This document shows positions 8,633-16,680 of a stretch of 64,000 bases of DNA, in pieces (the stretch's first letter is position 1; every line of letters starts with the position of its first letter). This stretch comes from Burkholderiales bacterium (GTDB lineage Bacteria; Pseudomonadota; Gammaproteobacteria; Burkholderiales; SG8-41), in NCBI GenBank assembly GCA_036262035.1, contig DATAJS010000009.1, positions 359,837 through 423,836 of the forward strand, given 5' to 3'. The notes under the pieces were generated by a model, which ran no database searches, had not been told where the DNA came from, and saw only the letters and a program-made list of their open reading frames with translations. The position numbers and the translations under genes are program-made.

Positions 8633-9289
8633 CTACTCCTGCGCGACGCCTGAGCCTGGCGGCAGCGAAGCCGAAGGACGAGCACCGAGCCATGGCAATT
8701 TCCCGCGGTAATCCCGCTCGAATGCGGCGATCGCATCGACGTGCTTCAACGTGAGCCCGATCTCGTCGAGCCCTTCGAGGAGCAGCGTCTTCCACGTGGG
8801 TGCGATGTCGAAGCCGTAGACCGCGCCGTCGGGACCGGTCACCTGCTGTCGAGCGAGATCGATGGCGACGCGCGCGCCGGGCTGCGCTTCGAGCTGACTG
8901 CACAATGCGCGCACCGCGTCGTCCGGCAGGGCCACCGGCAGCACGCCGTTCTGCACGCAGTTGCCGCGGAAGATATCGGCGAAGCCCGTCGCGATGACCG
9001 CGCGCATGCCGTGATCGCGGATGGCATACACCGCGCCTTCGCGCGTCGAGCCGCAGCCGAAGTTGGCTCCGGACACGAGCACTTCGGCGTCGCGATAGGC
9101 CAGGCGATTCAGCACGAACTCCGGCATCTCGCGTCCCTCGCCGTCGAAGCGCTTGTCGTGGAACAGGAAGTTGCCGTAGCCCGCGGACAGCGGCTTGCGC
9201 AGGAAACGGTGCGGGATGATCTCGTCGGTGTCGACGTCGGCGTGGTAATAGGGCGCTGCGACCGCGGTGAGCGTGGTGAACGGTTCCAT
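8633..9289 (-). CDS. leuD: LeuD-type small subunit of a 3-isopropylmalate dehydratase-like hydro-lyase
   Basis: A 218-residue aconitase-superfamily swivelling domain. The N-terminal DVDTDEIIPHRFL and the central GANFGCGSTREGAVYAI motifs are diagnostic of LeuD. The gene starts one base after the leuC stop, as expected for a two-subunit enzyme. Neither leuA nor leuB is present; instead it is flanked by OYE, decarboxylase-like and PrpD genes, so a catabolic hydro-lyase acting on a malate or citraconate-like acid is as likely as leucine synthesis. Confidence 0.85.
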   Translation of the reverse strand: MEPFTTLTAVAAPYYHADVDTDEIIPHRFLRKPLSAGYGNFLFHDKRFDGEGREMPEFVLNRLAYRDAEVLVSGANFGCGSTREGAVYAIRDHGMRAVIATGFADIFRGNCVQNGVLPVALPDDAVRALCSQLEAQPGARVAIDLARQQVTGPDGAVYGFDIAPTWKTLLLEGLDEIGLTLKHVDAIAAFERDYRGKLPWLGARPSASLPPGSGVAQE

Positions 9290-9290
9290 C

Positions 9291-10697
9291 TCAGCCTCCG
9301 ACCAGGTCGCGCACGTCCGCGAGCCGTCCCGTAACCGCCGCGGCCGCCGCGGTCGCGGGGCTGACGAGATGGGTGCGGCTCCCCTTGCCTTGCCGGCCTT
9401 CCATGTTGCGGTTGGAGGTCGACGCGCAGCGCTCGCCCGACGGCACGAGATCGCCGTTCGCGCCGGTGCACATCGAACAGCCGGGGTCGCGCCATTCGAA
9501 GCCCGCGGCGAGAAAGACCTCGTGCAGGCCTTCGGCTTCCGCGTCCCGCTTCACGCTCATCGAGCCCGGCACGACGATGGCGGGAATGCGCGCCTTGCGA
9601 CCGCGCGCCACCTCGGCGGCTGCGCGCAGGTCGTCGAGCCGCGCGTTGGTGCACGAGCCGATGAAGACTCGGTGGATCGCGATGTCGCGCAAGGGCGTGC
9701 CCGGCGCCAGGTCCATGTAGCGCAGCGCATGCTCGGCACGCGCACGACGCGGTGCATCGTCGATGTCGCGCGGGTCGGGCACGCGGCCGGCGATCGCGCA
9801 CGCTTCGTCCTGCGAAGTGCCCCACGTCGCCATGGGCGGCACGTCGGCGCCGTTCAGGCGCACTTCGGCGTCGAAGACCGCGGCCTCGTCGCTCTTCATC
9901 GTCTGCCAGAACGCGAGCGCGCGATCCCACGACGCCGCGTCGGGCGCGTAAGGCTTGCCGCGCAGGTATTCGAACGTCTTGTCGTCGGGCGCGATCATCC
10001 CTGCACGCGCGCCGGCTTCGATGGTGAGGTTGCACAGCGTCATGCGCCCTTCCATCGCCATCGCGTCCACCGCGCTGCCGGCGTATTCGATCGCGCTGCC
10101 CGCGCCGCCCGCCATGCCGATCTTCGCGATGATCGCGAGCGCGAGGTCCTTGGCGCTCACGCCTTTTCCAAGCTCGCCGTCGATCGTGATGCGCATCGCC
10201 CGCGGCGTGCGCACCCACAAGGTCTGGGTCGCCAGAACGTGCTTCACCTGCGACGCGCCGATGCCGAACGCGAACGCCCCGAACGCGCCGTTGGTGCAGG
10301 TGTGCGAATCCGAGCCGACGATGACCATGCCCGGCTGCGCCATGCCCAGCTCGGGGGCGACGACGTGCATGATCCCCTGCTGGGGATGGTCCATGCCGAA
10401 ATGGACGATGCCGGTGCGCCGGGCGTTCTCGGCGAGGCGCTCGACCATGGCGCGCGCTTCGGCGTCCGCGATGCCCGCCGAACCGCGCTCGCGGTTCAAA
10501 GTGGGCACATAGTGATCGGCGACGCCGACCGTCTGCATCGGCCGCGCGACGCTGCGGCCTTCGCGCTTCAAGCCGTCGAACGCGTAGAACGGTCCTTCGT
10601 GGACGACGTTGGTGTCGATATAGAGCAGGCGCTCGCCGTCTTCGCGCGTGGCGATCGTGTGCAGGTCGACGATTTTCGCGAGCAGGGTGGCGGTCAC
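9291..10697 (-). CDS. leuC: LeuC-type large subunit of a 3-isopropylmalate dehydratase-like hydro-lyase
   Basis: This 468-residue subunit carries the [4Fe-4S] cluster ligands of the aconitase/LeuC family: Cys349 in FIGSCTNAR and Cys407/Cys410 in GCSMCTG, almost the positions known for LeuC. GSDSHTCTNGAFG near residue 128 and the NRNMEGRQG loop are also present. It starts with GTG, overlapping the upstream OYE stop by one base (TAGTG). With LeuD it forms a hydro-lyase that isomerises hydroxy-dicarboxylic acids. The operon context suggests a catabolic substrate rather than isopropylmalate; this is an inference. Confidence 0.85.
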   Translation of the reverse strand: MTATLLAKIVDLHTIATREDGERLLYIDTNVVHEGPFYAFDGLKREGRSVARPMQTVGVADHYVPTLNRERGSAGIADAEARAMVERLAENARRTGIVHFGMDHPQQGIMHVVAPELGMAQPGMVIVGSDSHTCTNGAFGAFAFGIGASQVKHVLATQTLWVRTPRAMRITIDGELGKGVSAKDLALAIIAKIGMAGGAGSAIEYAGSAVDAMAMEGRMTLCNLTIEAGARAGMIAPDDKTFEYLRGKPYAPDAASWDRALAFWQTMKSDEAAVFDAEVRLNGADVPPMATWGTSQDEACAIAGRVPDPRDIDDAPRRARAEHALRYMDLAPGTPLRDIAIHRVFIGSCTNARLDDLRAAAEVARGRKARIPAIVVPGSMSVKRDAEAEGLHEVFLAAGFEWRDPGCSMCTGANGDLVPSGERCASTSNRNMEGRQGKGSRTHLVSPATAAAAAVTGRLADVRDLVGG

Positions 10698-11833
10698 TAT
10701 TCCTCGACGTATCCGGTCTTGCGGCGCCGATCGAGCCACCAGCCGTACTGCACCGGCAGCGACTTGAACTGCTCGTCCTGTCCGAGCGCGCGCGCCGCAT
10801 GCGCCGGCCAGAACGGGTTGTAGAGGATCTCGCGGCCGACCGCGATCAGGTCCGCCTGCTCCTTCGCGAGGATCTCCTCGGCCTGCCTGGCGTGGACGAT
10901 GAGTCCCACGGCCATCGTCGCAACGCCCGCGTCTTTCTTCACGCGCTCGGCATACGGCACCTGGAAACCGAGCTTGGGCGCGACGCGGCTCGCGGTGGGC
11001 GAACGGATCGCGATGCCGCTCGCCGAGCAGTCGACGACGTCGACGCCGCGCGCTTTCAGCTCCCGCGCGAGCACCACCGTGTCGTCGAGCGTCCACCCGC
11101 CCTCGTCGACCGCGGAGACGCGAAAGAACAGCGGCTTGTGCTCGGGCCACACCTTGCGCACCGCTTCGACGATCTCGAGCGGAAAGCGCATGCGGTTGGC
11201 GAGGCTGCCGCCGTAGGCGTCCTCGCGTTTGTTGGACGCGGGCGAGAGAAATTCGTGGAGGAGATAGCCGTGAGCGCCGTGCACTTCGAGGATGTCGAAG
11301 CCCGCGCGGTCGGCGCGTTGCGCGGCCCTCACCCAGTTGTCCCTGACTTCGTCGATGTCGGCGCGCGTCATCGCGCGCGGCAGCGGCCAGCCTGCGAGAT
11401 ACTCGACCGCGCTCGGACCGATCACCTCCCAGTGCTGCTCTCCTTCGACGGGTACGCTGCGATCGAGCGCGCCGAAGCCGTCCCACGGCTTGTACGTCCC
11501 CGCCTTCCTGCCCGCGTGATTGAGCTGCATCGCGGGCACCGAGCCCTGCTCGCGGATGAAGGTCGCGATGCGGCGCAGAGGCTCGATGTGCTCGTCTTTC
11601 CAGATGCCCATGTCGCCCACCGTCCCGAGGCCCCTGCGCTCGACCTTGGTCGCCTCGGTGAACACGATGCCTGCGCCGCCCATCGCGAACTTCGCGAAGT
11701 GAGCGAAATGAAAATCGGTGACGAATCCGTCTTTGGCGGAGTACTGCGCCATCGGGGAGACGACGATGCGATTGCGCAGCTTCACGCCGCGTATCTCCAT
11801 CGGCGTGAAGAGCCGGGACTTCGAGTCTTGCAT
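10697..11833 (-). CDS. Old Yellow Enzyme family NADH:flavin oxidoreductase (YqjM-like)
   Basis: A 378-residue FMN TIM-barrel ene-reductase. YqjM-type features are LFTPMEIRGVKLRNRIVVSPM at the start, QLNHAGRKA, EVHGAHGYLLHEFLSP with the substrate-binding His pair, and GREILYNPFWP. The redox-sensing Cys of YqjM-like enzymes (SPMC) is Ala29 here (SPMAQYSA). An upstream TTG at 11878 is possible, but the ATG at 11833 fits better because an IclR-type operator and a -10 box lie at 11872-11896. It is the first gene of the ten-gene operon and probably reduces an activated C=C bond. Confidence 0.85.
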   Translation of the reverse strand: MQDSKSRLFTPMEIRGVKLRNRIVVSPMAQYSAKDGFVTDFHFAHFAKFAMGGAGIVFTEATKVERRGLGTVGDMGIWKDEHIEPLRRIATFIREQGSVPAMQLNHAGRKAGTYKPWDGFGALDRSVPVEGEQHWEVIGPSAVEYLAGWPLPRAMTRADIDEVRDNWVRAAQRADRAGFDILEVHGAHGYLLHEFLSPASNKREDAYGGSLANRMRFPLEIVEAVRKVWPEHKPLFFRVSAVDEGGWTLDDTVVLARELKARGVDVVDCSASGIAIRSPTASRVAPKLGFQVPYAERVKKDAGVATMAVGLIVHARQAEEILAKEQADLIAVGREILYNPFWPAHAARALGQDEQFKSLPVQYGWWLDRRRKTGYVEE

Positions 11834-11871
11834 TGGGGACCGTTGCTTGTTGGCGTTGCTTGTTGAGTGCG

Positions 11872-11896
11872 CGTTCAATATACTGAACGGCGTTCA
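11872..11896 (-). promoter_or_regulatory. IclR-type operator/promoter, copy A
   Basis: On the minus strand the element reads GAACGCCGTTC, then an 8-bp spacer containing TATATT as a -10 box, then a third half-site GAACG. It shares 17 of 25 positions with copies B and C in this window. It ends 38 bp before the OYE start codon. The three-half-site layout resembles that of IclR-family regulators such as PcaU. Confidence 0.65.
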
Positions 11897-12014
11897 CATT
11901 ACGATAACGACCAACGGAGAGGGCGTCAACGTCGCCGCCAAATCGGCGGCGACGTCGACGCAGATGCGGCCGTTGAAGCGCCGGCCGCAAGGCGCGTCAA
12001 CGCCCGCCGTTGGT

Positions 12015-12104
12015 CGTCCCCGCGCAGGCGGGGACCCATTTTGACGTTGAAGGCCAAAAAATAGATTCCCGATCCCTTTCCGCTACCGCGGGTCGGGAAT
12101 GACG
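12015..12104. repeat. REP-like palindrome pair
   Basis: Two palindromic units, CGTCCCCGCGCAGGCGGGGAC at 12015-12035 and a GATTCCCGATCC ... GGGTCGGGAATGACG unit at 12064-12104, are separated by an ACCCATTTTGACGTTGAAGG linker. The same two-part structure occurs at 33502-33596. It occupies the region between the divergent OYE and dehydrogenase operons. Confidence 0.75.
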
Positions 12105-12129
12105 AGCTGATTCGGAGGATCCACTACCC

Positions 12130-13221
12130 ATGTTGAACCGTATCGCAGTCGTCGGCGCGGGCGCCGTCGGCGGCTACATCGCCGGCAAGCTCGCGGCGGC
12201 GGGCCGCGACGTCGTCGCGATCGACACCTGGATCGCGCACATCGAGCGCATCCGCAGCGCAGGCCTCACGCTGAAAGAGCCCGGCGGCGCAGCCAATGCG
12301 CGCCTCGAAGCACTGCACATCTCCGACGTGCAGTCGCTGGTCCGCAAGCCCGTCGACGTCGCGCTCATCTGCACCAAGTCGTACGACACCGCGTGGGCGG
12401 CGAAGATGATCGAGCCGTATCTCGCGCCGGAAGGCTGCGCCGTCTCCATCCAGAACAGCCTCAACGAAGAGCAGATCGCCGGCGTCGTCGGCTGGGAGCG
12501 CACGCTGGGCTGCATCGCGAGCACGATCAGCGTGGTGGCCACCGGTCCCGGCGAGATCACGCGGGTGCGCACGCCCGGCGGATCGACGTATACCGTGTTC
12601 CGCGTCGGTGAAGCGCACGGGCGCGTGACGCCGCGCGCGACCTCCATCGCCGAGCTGCTCTCCAACGTCGACAGCTCCAAGGTGACGACCAACCTGTGGG
12701 GCGAGCGCTGGGCGAAGCTCACCACCAACTCGATGCACCACGGCATCCTCGGCTCGGCCGGCATCAGCGATCATGACCTCATGAAGAACACCGCGACGCG
12801 CCGGCTCGCCATCCGCTGCGCGGGCGAGGCGATCCGCGTGGCCCAGGCGCTCGGCCATCCGCTCGAGCCTATCCTGCGCATGCCCGCGTCGCTCTGGCTC
12901 GCGGCGGCACGCAACGAGAAGCCCGCGCTCGCGGAGCTCGAAGCGGGCTGGATCAAGTGGATGGAGCGCTCCAAAGAGCCGCATTACGGCTCGATCGGAC
13001 AGGACCTCTCCAAAGGCCGCCGCACCGAGATCGATTACGTCTGCGGTTACGTCGCGGCCAAGGGCGAGAGCGTCGGCGTGCCCGCGCCGACCCAGGACGC
13101 GCTCTACCGGATCGTCAAGCGCGTCGAGCGCGGCGAGATCGCGCAGAGCATGGACAACATCGCGTCGCTGCTGGCGACGGTCGACGTGGCGCAGGCGCCT
13201 TCGCCTGCAGCCGGGAGTTAG
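12130..13221 (+). CDS. Ketopantoate reductase family (PanE/ApbA-like) dehydrogenase 1
   Basis: A 363-residue NAD(P)-dependent 2-hydroxyacid-type dehydrogenase. The Rossmann motif GAGAVGGYI is at residues 9-17; KPVDVALICTKSYDT near residue 76, the Lys in NLWGERWAKL and the Glu in RRTEIDYVCGYV match the catalytic residues of 2-dehydropantoate reductases. A GGAGG ribosome-binding site precedes the ATG. It is followed 5 bp later by a paralogue, so pantothenate synthesis is unlikely; both probably reduce or oxidise 2-keto/2-hydroxy acids of the catabolic pathway. Confidence 0.8.
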   Translation: MLNRIAVVGAGAVGGYIAGKLAAAGRDVVAIDTWIAHIERIRSAGLTLKEPGGAANARLEALHISDVQSLVRKPVDVALICTKSYDTAWAAKMIEPYLAPEGCAVSIQNSLNEEQIAGVVGWERTLGCIASTISVVATGPGEITRVRTPGGSTYTVFRVGEAHGRVTPRATSIAELLSNVDSSKVTTNLWGERWAKLTTNSMHHGILGSAGISDHDLMKNTATRRLAIRCAGEAIRVAQALGHPLEPILRMPASLWLAAARNEKPALAELEAGWIKWMERSKEPHYGSIGQDLSKGRRTEIDYVCGYVAAKGESVGVPAPTQDALYRIVKRVERGEIAQSMDNIASLLATVDVAQAPSPAAGS

Positions 13222-13226
13222 AACGC

Positions 13227-14285
13227 ATGGGCAAGCACATCGTCTTCATCGGCGCCGGCGCGGTCGGCGGTTACGTCGGCGGCCATCTCGCGCGGGTCGG
13301 CGAGAACGTGACGCTGGTCGATCCCTGGCCCGAGCACGTGCGCGCCATGCGCGAGCACGGCCTGCACCTCGGCGGCTCGCAGGGCGAGCACGTCGTGAAA
13401 GTGAACGCGATCGACCTCTCGGACGTGCAGAGCTTCGTGCGGAAGCCGGTCGACGTCGCGGTGATCTGCACCAAGTCGTACGACACCGAATGGTCGGCGA
13501 TGATGATCGGGCAATACCTGTCACCCGAAGGCTATTGCGTGTCGATGCAGAACGGCATCAACGAGGAGCGCATCGCGCGCGCGGTGGGCTGGGGCCGCAC
13601 GGTGGGCTGCACCGTGAGCACGATCAGCGTCAACGCCTACCAGCCGGGACACATCAAGCGCTACCAGATGCCGAGCAGCCAGACCAACCACGCGGTGTTC
13701 CGCGTCGGCGAAGTGCACGGTATCGTGACCGAGCGTGTGACCGAGCTCGCGAGGATCTTCGGCGGCGTCGACGCCGCGAAAGTGACGACCAATCTCTGGG
13801 GCGAGCGCTGGACCAAGCTCAGCGCGAACACCATCACCCACGGCCTCCTCGGCGCGACCGGCCTCGACAATACGCACGTGCTCGTGCACCGCTGCCACAT
13901 CCATCGTCTCGGGGTGAAGCTCGGCGCCGAAGCGGTCGCCGTGGGACGCGCGCAGGGTTACGAGCTGGGCACGATCCTCGGCATCTCGCCCGACGACTGG
14001 TATGCCGCCGGTTTGAAGGAAGACGCCGCCGCGATCAAACGCGTGCAGGACGGACTGACCGCGTGGATGGCGACGCTGCTCGAGCCTTCGCATTCGTCCG
14101 TCGGACGCGACGTGCAGCGCGGCCGGCGCTCCGAGATCGATTTCACCAATGGTCTCGTCGCCGACAAAGGGCGCGAGGCCGGCGTGCGCGCGCCGACGCA
14201 CGAAGCGGTGACCGAGCTGGTGCGCCGCATCGACCGCGGCGAGCTCAAGCCCGATCCTGCCAACGTCGACGGCATCCCGGCGTGA
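13227..14285 (+). CDS. Ketopantoate reductase family (PanE/ApbA-like) dehydrogenase 2
   Basis: This 352-residue paralogue of the preceding gene keeps GAGAVGGYVGG, KPVDVAVICTKSYDT, the catalytic Lys in LWGERWTKL and Glu in RRSEIDFTNGLV. Tandem divergence of two such dehydrogenases suggests either a heterodimer or two related 2-keto acid substrates. The start ATG at 13227 is 5 bp after the previous stop. Its stop overlaps the GTG start of the next prpD gene by four bases, so the three genes are co-translated. Confidence 0.8.
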   Translation: MGKHIVFIGAGAVGGYVGGHLARVGENVTLVDPWPEHVRAMREHGLHLGGSQGEHVVKVNAIDLSDVQSFVRKPVDVAVICTKSYDTEWSAMMIGQYLSPEGYCVSMQNGINEERIARAVGWGRTVGCTVSTISVNAYQPGHIKRYQMPSSQTNHAVFRVGEVHGIVTERVTELARIFGGVDAAKVTTNLWGERWTKLSANTITHGLLGATGLDNTHVLVHRCHIHRLGVKLGAEAVAVGRAQGYELGTILGISPDDWYAAGLKEDAAAIKRVQDGLTAWMATLLEPSHSSVGRDVQRGRRSEIDFTNGLVADKGREAGVRAPTHEAVTELVRRIDRGELKPDPANVDGIPA

Positions 14286-15622
14286 GCGCGCCTGCGGTCA
14301 CGCAGACGCTCGCGCGCTTCCTCACGCACGCGCGCGAAACCGAATTTCCCGCCGACGCGGTCCACGAAGCCAAGCGCGCGTTCCTGCACTGGATAGGCTG
14401 CGCGATCGGCGGCGCGGGCAATGGGGTCATCGACCGCTCGCTGGCGACGTTCTCGCCGTTCGCAGGCCCTGAGCAGGCGACGGTGGTCGGCCGGCCCGAG
14501 CGCACCGACGCCCTCCTCGCCACCTTTCTCAACGCGATGGCGGCGGATGTGCTCGGGTTTTCGGATACCCATCTCAGAACCGTGCTGCACCCCGGAGGCG
14601 TTGTCGGTCCCGCGGTCACCGCGCTGGCCGAACGGCAGCGCGTCAGCGGGAACGAAGCGCTGCGTGCTTTCCTGGCGGGTGTCGAAGTGGCGTGCCGCAT
14701 CGGCGTGGGCGTCTACGACTGGCATTACGGGCGCGGCTGGCACATCACCGGCAGCGTCGGCACGTTCGGCGCCGCCGCGGCGGCGGGCGTGCTGCTTAAG
14801 CTCGACGAGACGCGCATGGCGTGGGCGTTGAGCATGGCCGCGACGCACGCGACCGGACTGCGCGAGCTCTTCGGCAGCATGGGCAAGAGCCTGCACGCGG
14901 CGCGCGCGGCGCAGAACGGACTGGCGTCGGCGCTGCTCGCGGCGAACGACTTCACGAGCTCGACGACCGGCATCGAAGGCCGGCGCGGGTTCGCGCACGT
15001 GCTCGGCGACAAGCCCGATCTCGAGGCGATGGTCGATGGACTGGGCACTCGCTTCGAGATCCTGTCCAACACCTACAAGCCCTTTCCATGCGGCGTGGTG
15101 ATCCACCCGGTGATCGACGGCTGCATCCAATTGAGCGAGCAGGTGCGCGGCTCCGAGGTGAAGCGGGTTGCGTTGCAGGTGAATCCGCTGGTGCTGGAGC
15201 TGTGCGGCCGGCGCGAGCCGAAGACGACTGCGCAGGCGAAGCTGTCGGTCTTCCATTCGGCGGCCGCGGCGCTGACCAAGGGCCGCGTTACGGAAGTCGA
15301 ATATTCCGAAGCTTCGATCCGCGATCCCGCGCTCGCCTCGCTCGCCGCACGCTGCGCAGCCACGCCCTCGCCTTCGATCCGTGAAGACGAAGCGCGCATC
15401 ACCGTCGAGCTCGCCGACGGCCGCGCGCACGATTGCCACGTCGAGCATGCCGTCGGCAGCGAAGCGCGCCCGATGTCCGACGCCGATCTCGAGCGCAAAT
15501 TCCGCGGCCTGGCCGAGCCGGTGCTTGCCAACGAGCGTATCGATCGATTGATCGACGGCTGCTGGAACATCGAAAAGCTCGACGACGTCGGAGCGCTGAT
15601 CCGGCAAGCAGCACCCCAATAA
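14282..15622 (+). CDS. MmgE/PrpD family protein (plus-strand operon)
   Basis: A 446-residue MmgE/PrpD protein starting with GTG in a GTGA overlap with the upstream dehydrogenase. The family segments FLHWIGCAIGG, GGVVGPAVTALAE, GSMGKSLHAARAAQNG and PMSDADLERKFRGLA are visible. It is more distant from the tandem pair at 2825-5538 than those are from each other. Its place after two dehydrogenases suggests a lyase step on a hydroxy or keto acid, but the reaction is not identifiable. Confidence 0.8.
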   Translation: MSAPAVTQTLARFLTHARETEFPADAVHEAKRAFLHWIGCAIGGAGNGVIDRSLATFSPFAGPEQATVVGRPERTDALLATFLNAMAADVLGFSDTHLRTVLHPGGVVGPAVTALAERQRVSGNEALRAFLAGVEVACRIGVGVYDWHYGRGWHITGSVGTFGAAAAAGVLLKLDETRMAWALSMAATHATGLRELFGSMGKSLHAARAAQNGLASALLAANDFTSSTTGIEGRRGFAHVLGDKPDLEAMVDGLGTRFEILSNTYKPFPCGVVIHPVIDGCIQLSEQVRGSEVKRVALQVNPLVLELCGRREPKTTAQAKLSVFHSAAAALTKGRVTEVEYSEASIRDPALASLAARCAATPSPSIREDEARITVELADGRAHDCHVEHAVGSEARPMSDADLERKFRGLAEPVLANERIDRLIDGCWNIEKLDDVGALIRQAAPQ

Positions 15623-15639
15623 ACCCACCCCCACCCTAA

Positions 15640-15660
15640 CCCTCCCCCTGAGGGGGAGGG
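15640..15660. repeat. Near-perfect GC-rich inverted repeat
   Basis: CCCTCCCCCT and its exact complement are separated by one base; AATTTTCTT follows. It is a cruciform-type dispersed element and may also terminate transcription after prpD. Confidence 0.55.
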
Positions 15661-15701
15661 AATTTTCTTGGCAAGTTCCACCTCAGTATCAGGAGAAAAG
15701 C

Positions 15702-16088
15702 TTGGAAAACGACAAGATCACCCAAGGCCGCCAGATCCGCCGCGAAGTCCTCGGCGATGCCTACGTCGACGCCGCGGCGAAGACCACCAACGACTTCAAC
15801 CGCCCGTTCCAGGAGCTGATCCAGGAATACGTGTGGGGCACGCTGTGGGCGCGGCCGGGCATCGACCGCCGCACCCGCGCGATGATCAACCTCGGCATGC
15901 TCACCGCCATGGGACGCACCGAGGAAGTGAAGATCTATCTCAAGGCCGGCCCCAATATCGGCCTGACGCGCGACGACGTGCGCGAGGTACTGATGCAGAC
16001 CGCGATCTACTGCGGCATCCCCGCCGCGCTCGACAGCTTCCGCGCCGCGCAGGAAGTGTTCAACGAGCAGGACCGCACGGCCACGTAG
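15702..16088 (+). CDS. Carboxymuconolactone decarboxylase family protein
   Basis: A 128-residue all-helical protein with the CMD-family core: TLWARPGIDRRTRAMINLGML near residue 46 and LMQTAIYCGIPAALDSF near residue 96, which resembles gamma-carboxymuconolactone decarboxylase (PcaC). The TTG at 15702 is the probable start, 6 bases after an AGGAG site. It closes the plus-strand operon of two dehydrogenases and PrpD. PcaC-like decarboxylation of a lactone is possible, but many CMD proteins are peroxide reductases; the single visible active-site Cys favours the PcaC side. Confidence 0.75.
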   Translation: MENDKITQGRQIRREVLGDAYVDAAAKTTNDFNRPFQELIQEYVWGTLWARPGIDRRTRAMINLGMLTAMGRTEEVKIYLKAGPNIGLTRDDVREVLMQTAIYCGIPAALDSFRAAQEVFNEQDRTAT

Positions 16089-16166
16089 GGTGCGTCAGCC
16101 GGCAGGCGTAACGCGCCGCGCCGCGCTCTGCAGCCAAGTAAACTCCGGTTTTTCAGGGGCTTTACG

Positions 16167-16664
16167 ATGGCTGCAGCGATCTCACCCGAGCTGATGGACC
16201 AAACGCGGCAATCCGTGGCGCAGATGTCCGCGGATGAGCTGCAACGCCTTCAGGTACTCTGCGGCGAGGACCAGGAGGAGCTCACCGCCTTCGCGCTGGC
16301 CTTCCTCTCCGAGCGTTCTCCCGACGCGGCGGGCGTCGCGCTCTACGCGCACGTGGTGCTGATGGAGGCGTTCCGGCACAGCAACGCGCGATTTCGCACG
16401 ATCGAGGAGGACGAGATCCTGCGCGCGTGGGAGGACAACGCCGAATTCGTGGACGCCTTGCAGGAGGCCGGCTACGGCCGCCAGCCTTTCCGGGTGCAGC
16501 CCGAGAAGCACGCCGAGCCCGCGGCGTTGCAGTACGCGCTGGACGCGCTGACCGAGGACGACGAAGACGACCCTGTCGACATCGACGACGACGAGTTCTG
16601 GCATGCGTTCAGGGTGCTGAAGACGGTCATCGACTGCATGCACGACGCCCGGCGCACCGGATGA
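16167..16664 (+). CDS. Hypothetical acidic protein
   Basis: I do not recognise this 165-residue protein. It is acidic, mostly helical, without signal peptide or membrane segment, and has an Asp/Glu-rich stretch TEDDEDDPVDIDDDEF near residue 130. It lies 16 bp before the CopD-like gene in the same direction and may be co-transcribed with it. The codon choice (strong third-position G/C) supports a real gene. Confidence 0.55.
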   Translation: MAAAISPELMDQTRQSVAQMSADELQRLQVLCGEDQEELTAFALAFLSERSPDAAGVALYAHVVLMEAFRHSNARFRTIEEDEILRAWEDNAEFVDALQEAGYGRQPFRVQPEKHAEPAALQYALDALTEDDEDDPVDIDDDEFWHAFRVLKTVIDCMHDARRTG

Positions 16665-16680
16665 TCGAGCGGAGCGTCGA

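Noticed and set aside
8633..10697. Assigning LeuCD to leucine biosynthesis
   Set aside because: The family assignment is secure but leuA and leuB are absent and the operon is catabolic in content, so I left the pathway open.
11834..11878. Upstream TTG start that would extend the OYE protein by 15 residues
   Set aside because: The extension overlaps the IclR-type operator and -10 box, is not conserved in the family and has no ribosome-binding site.
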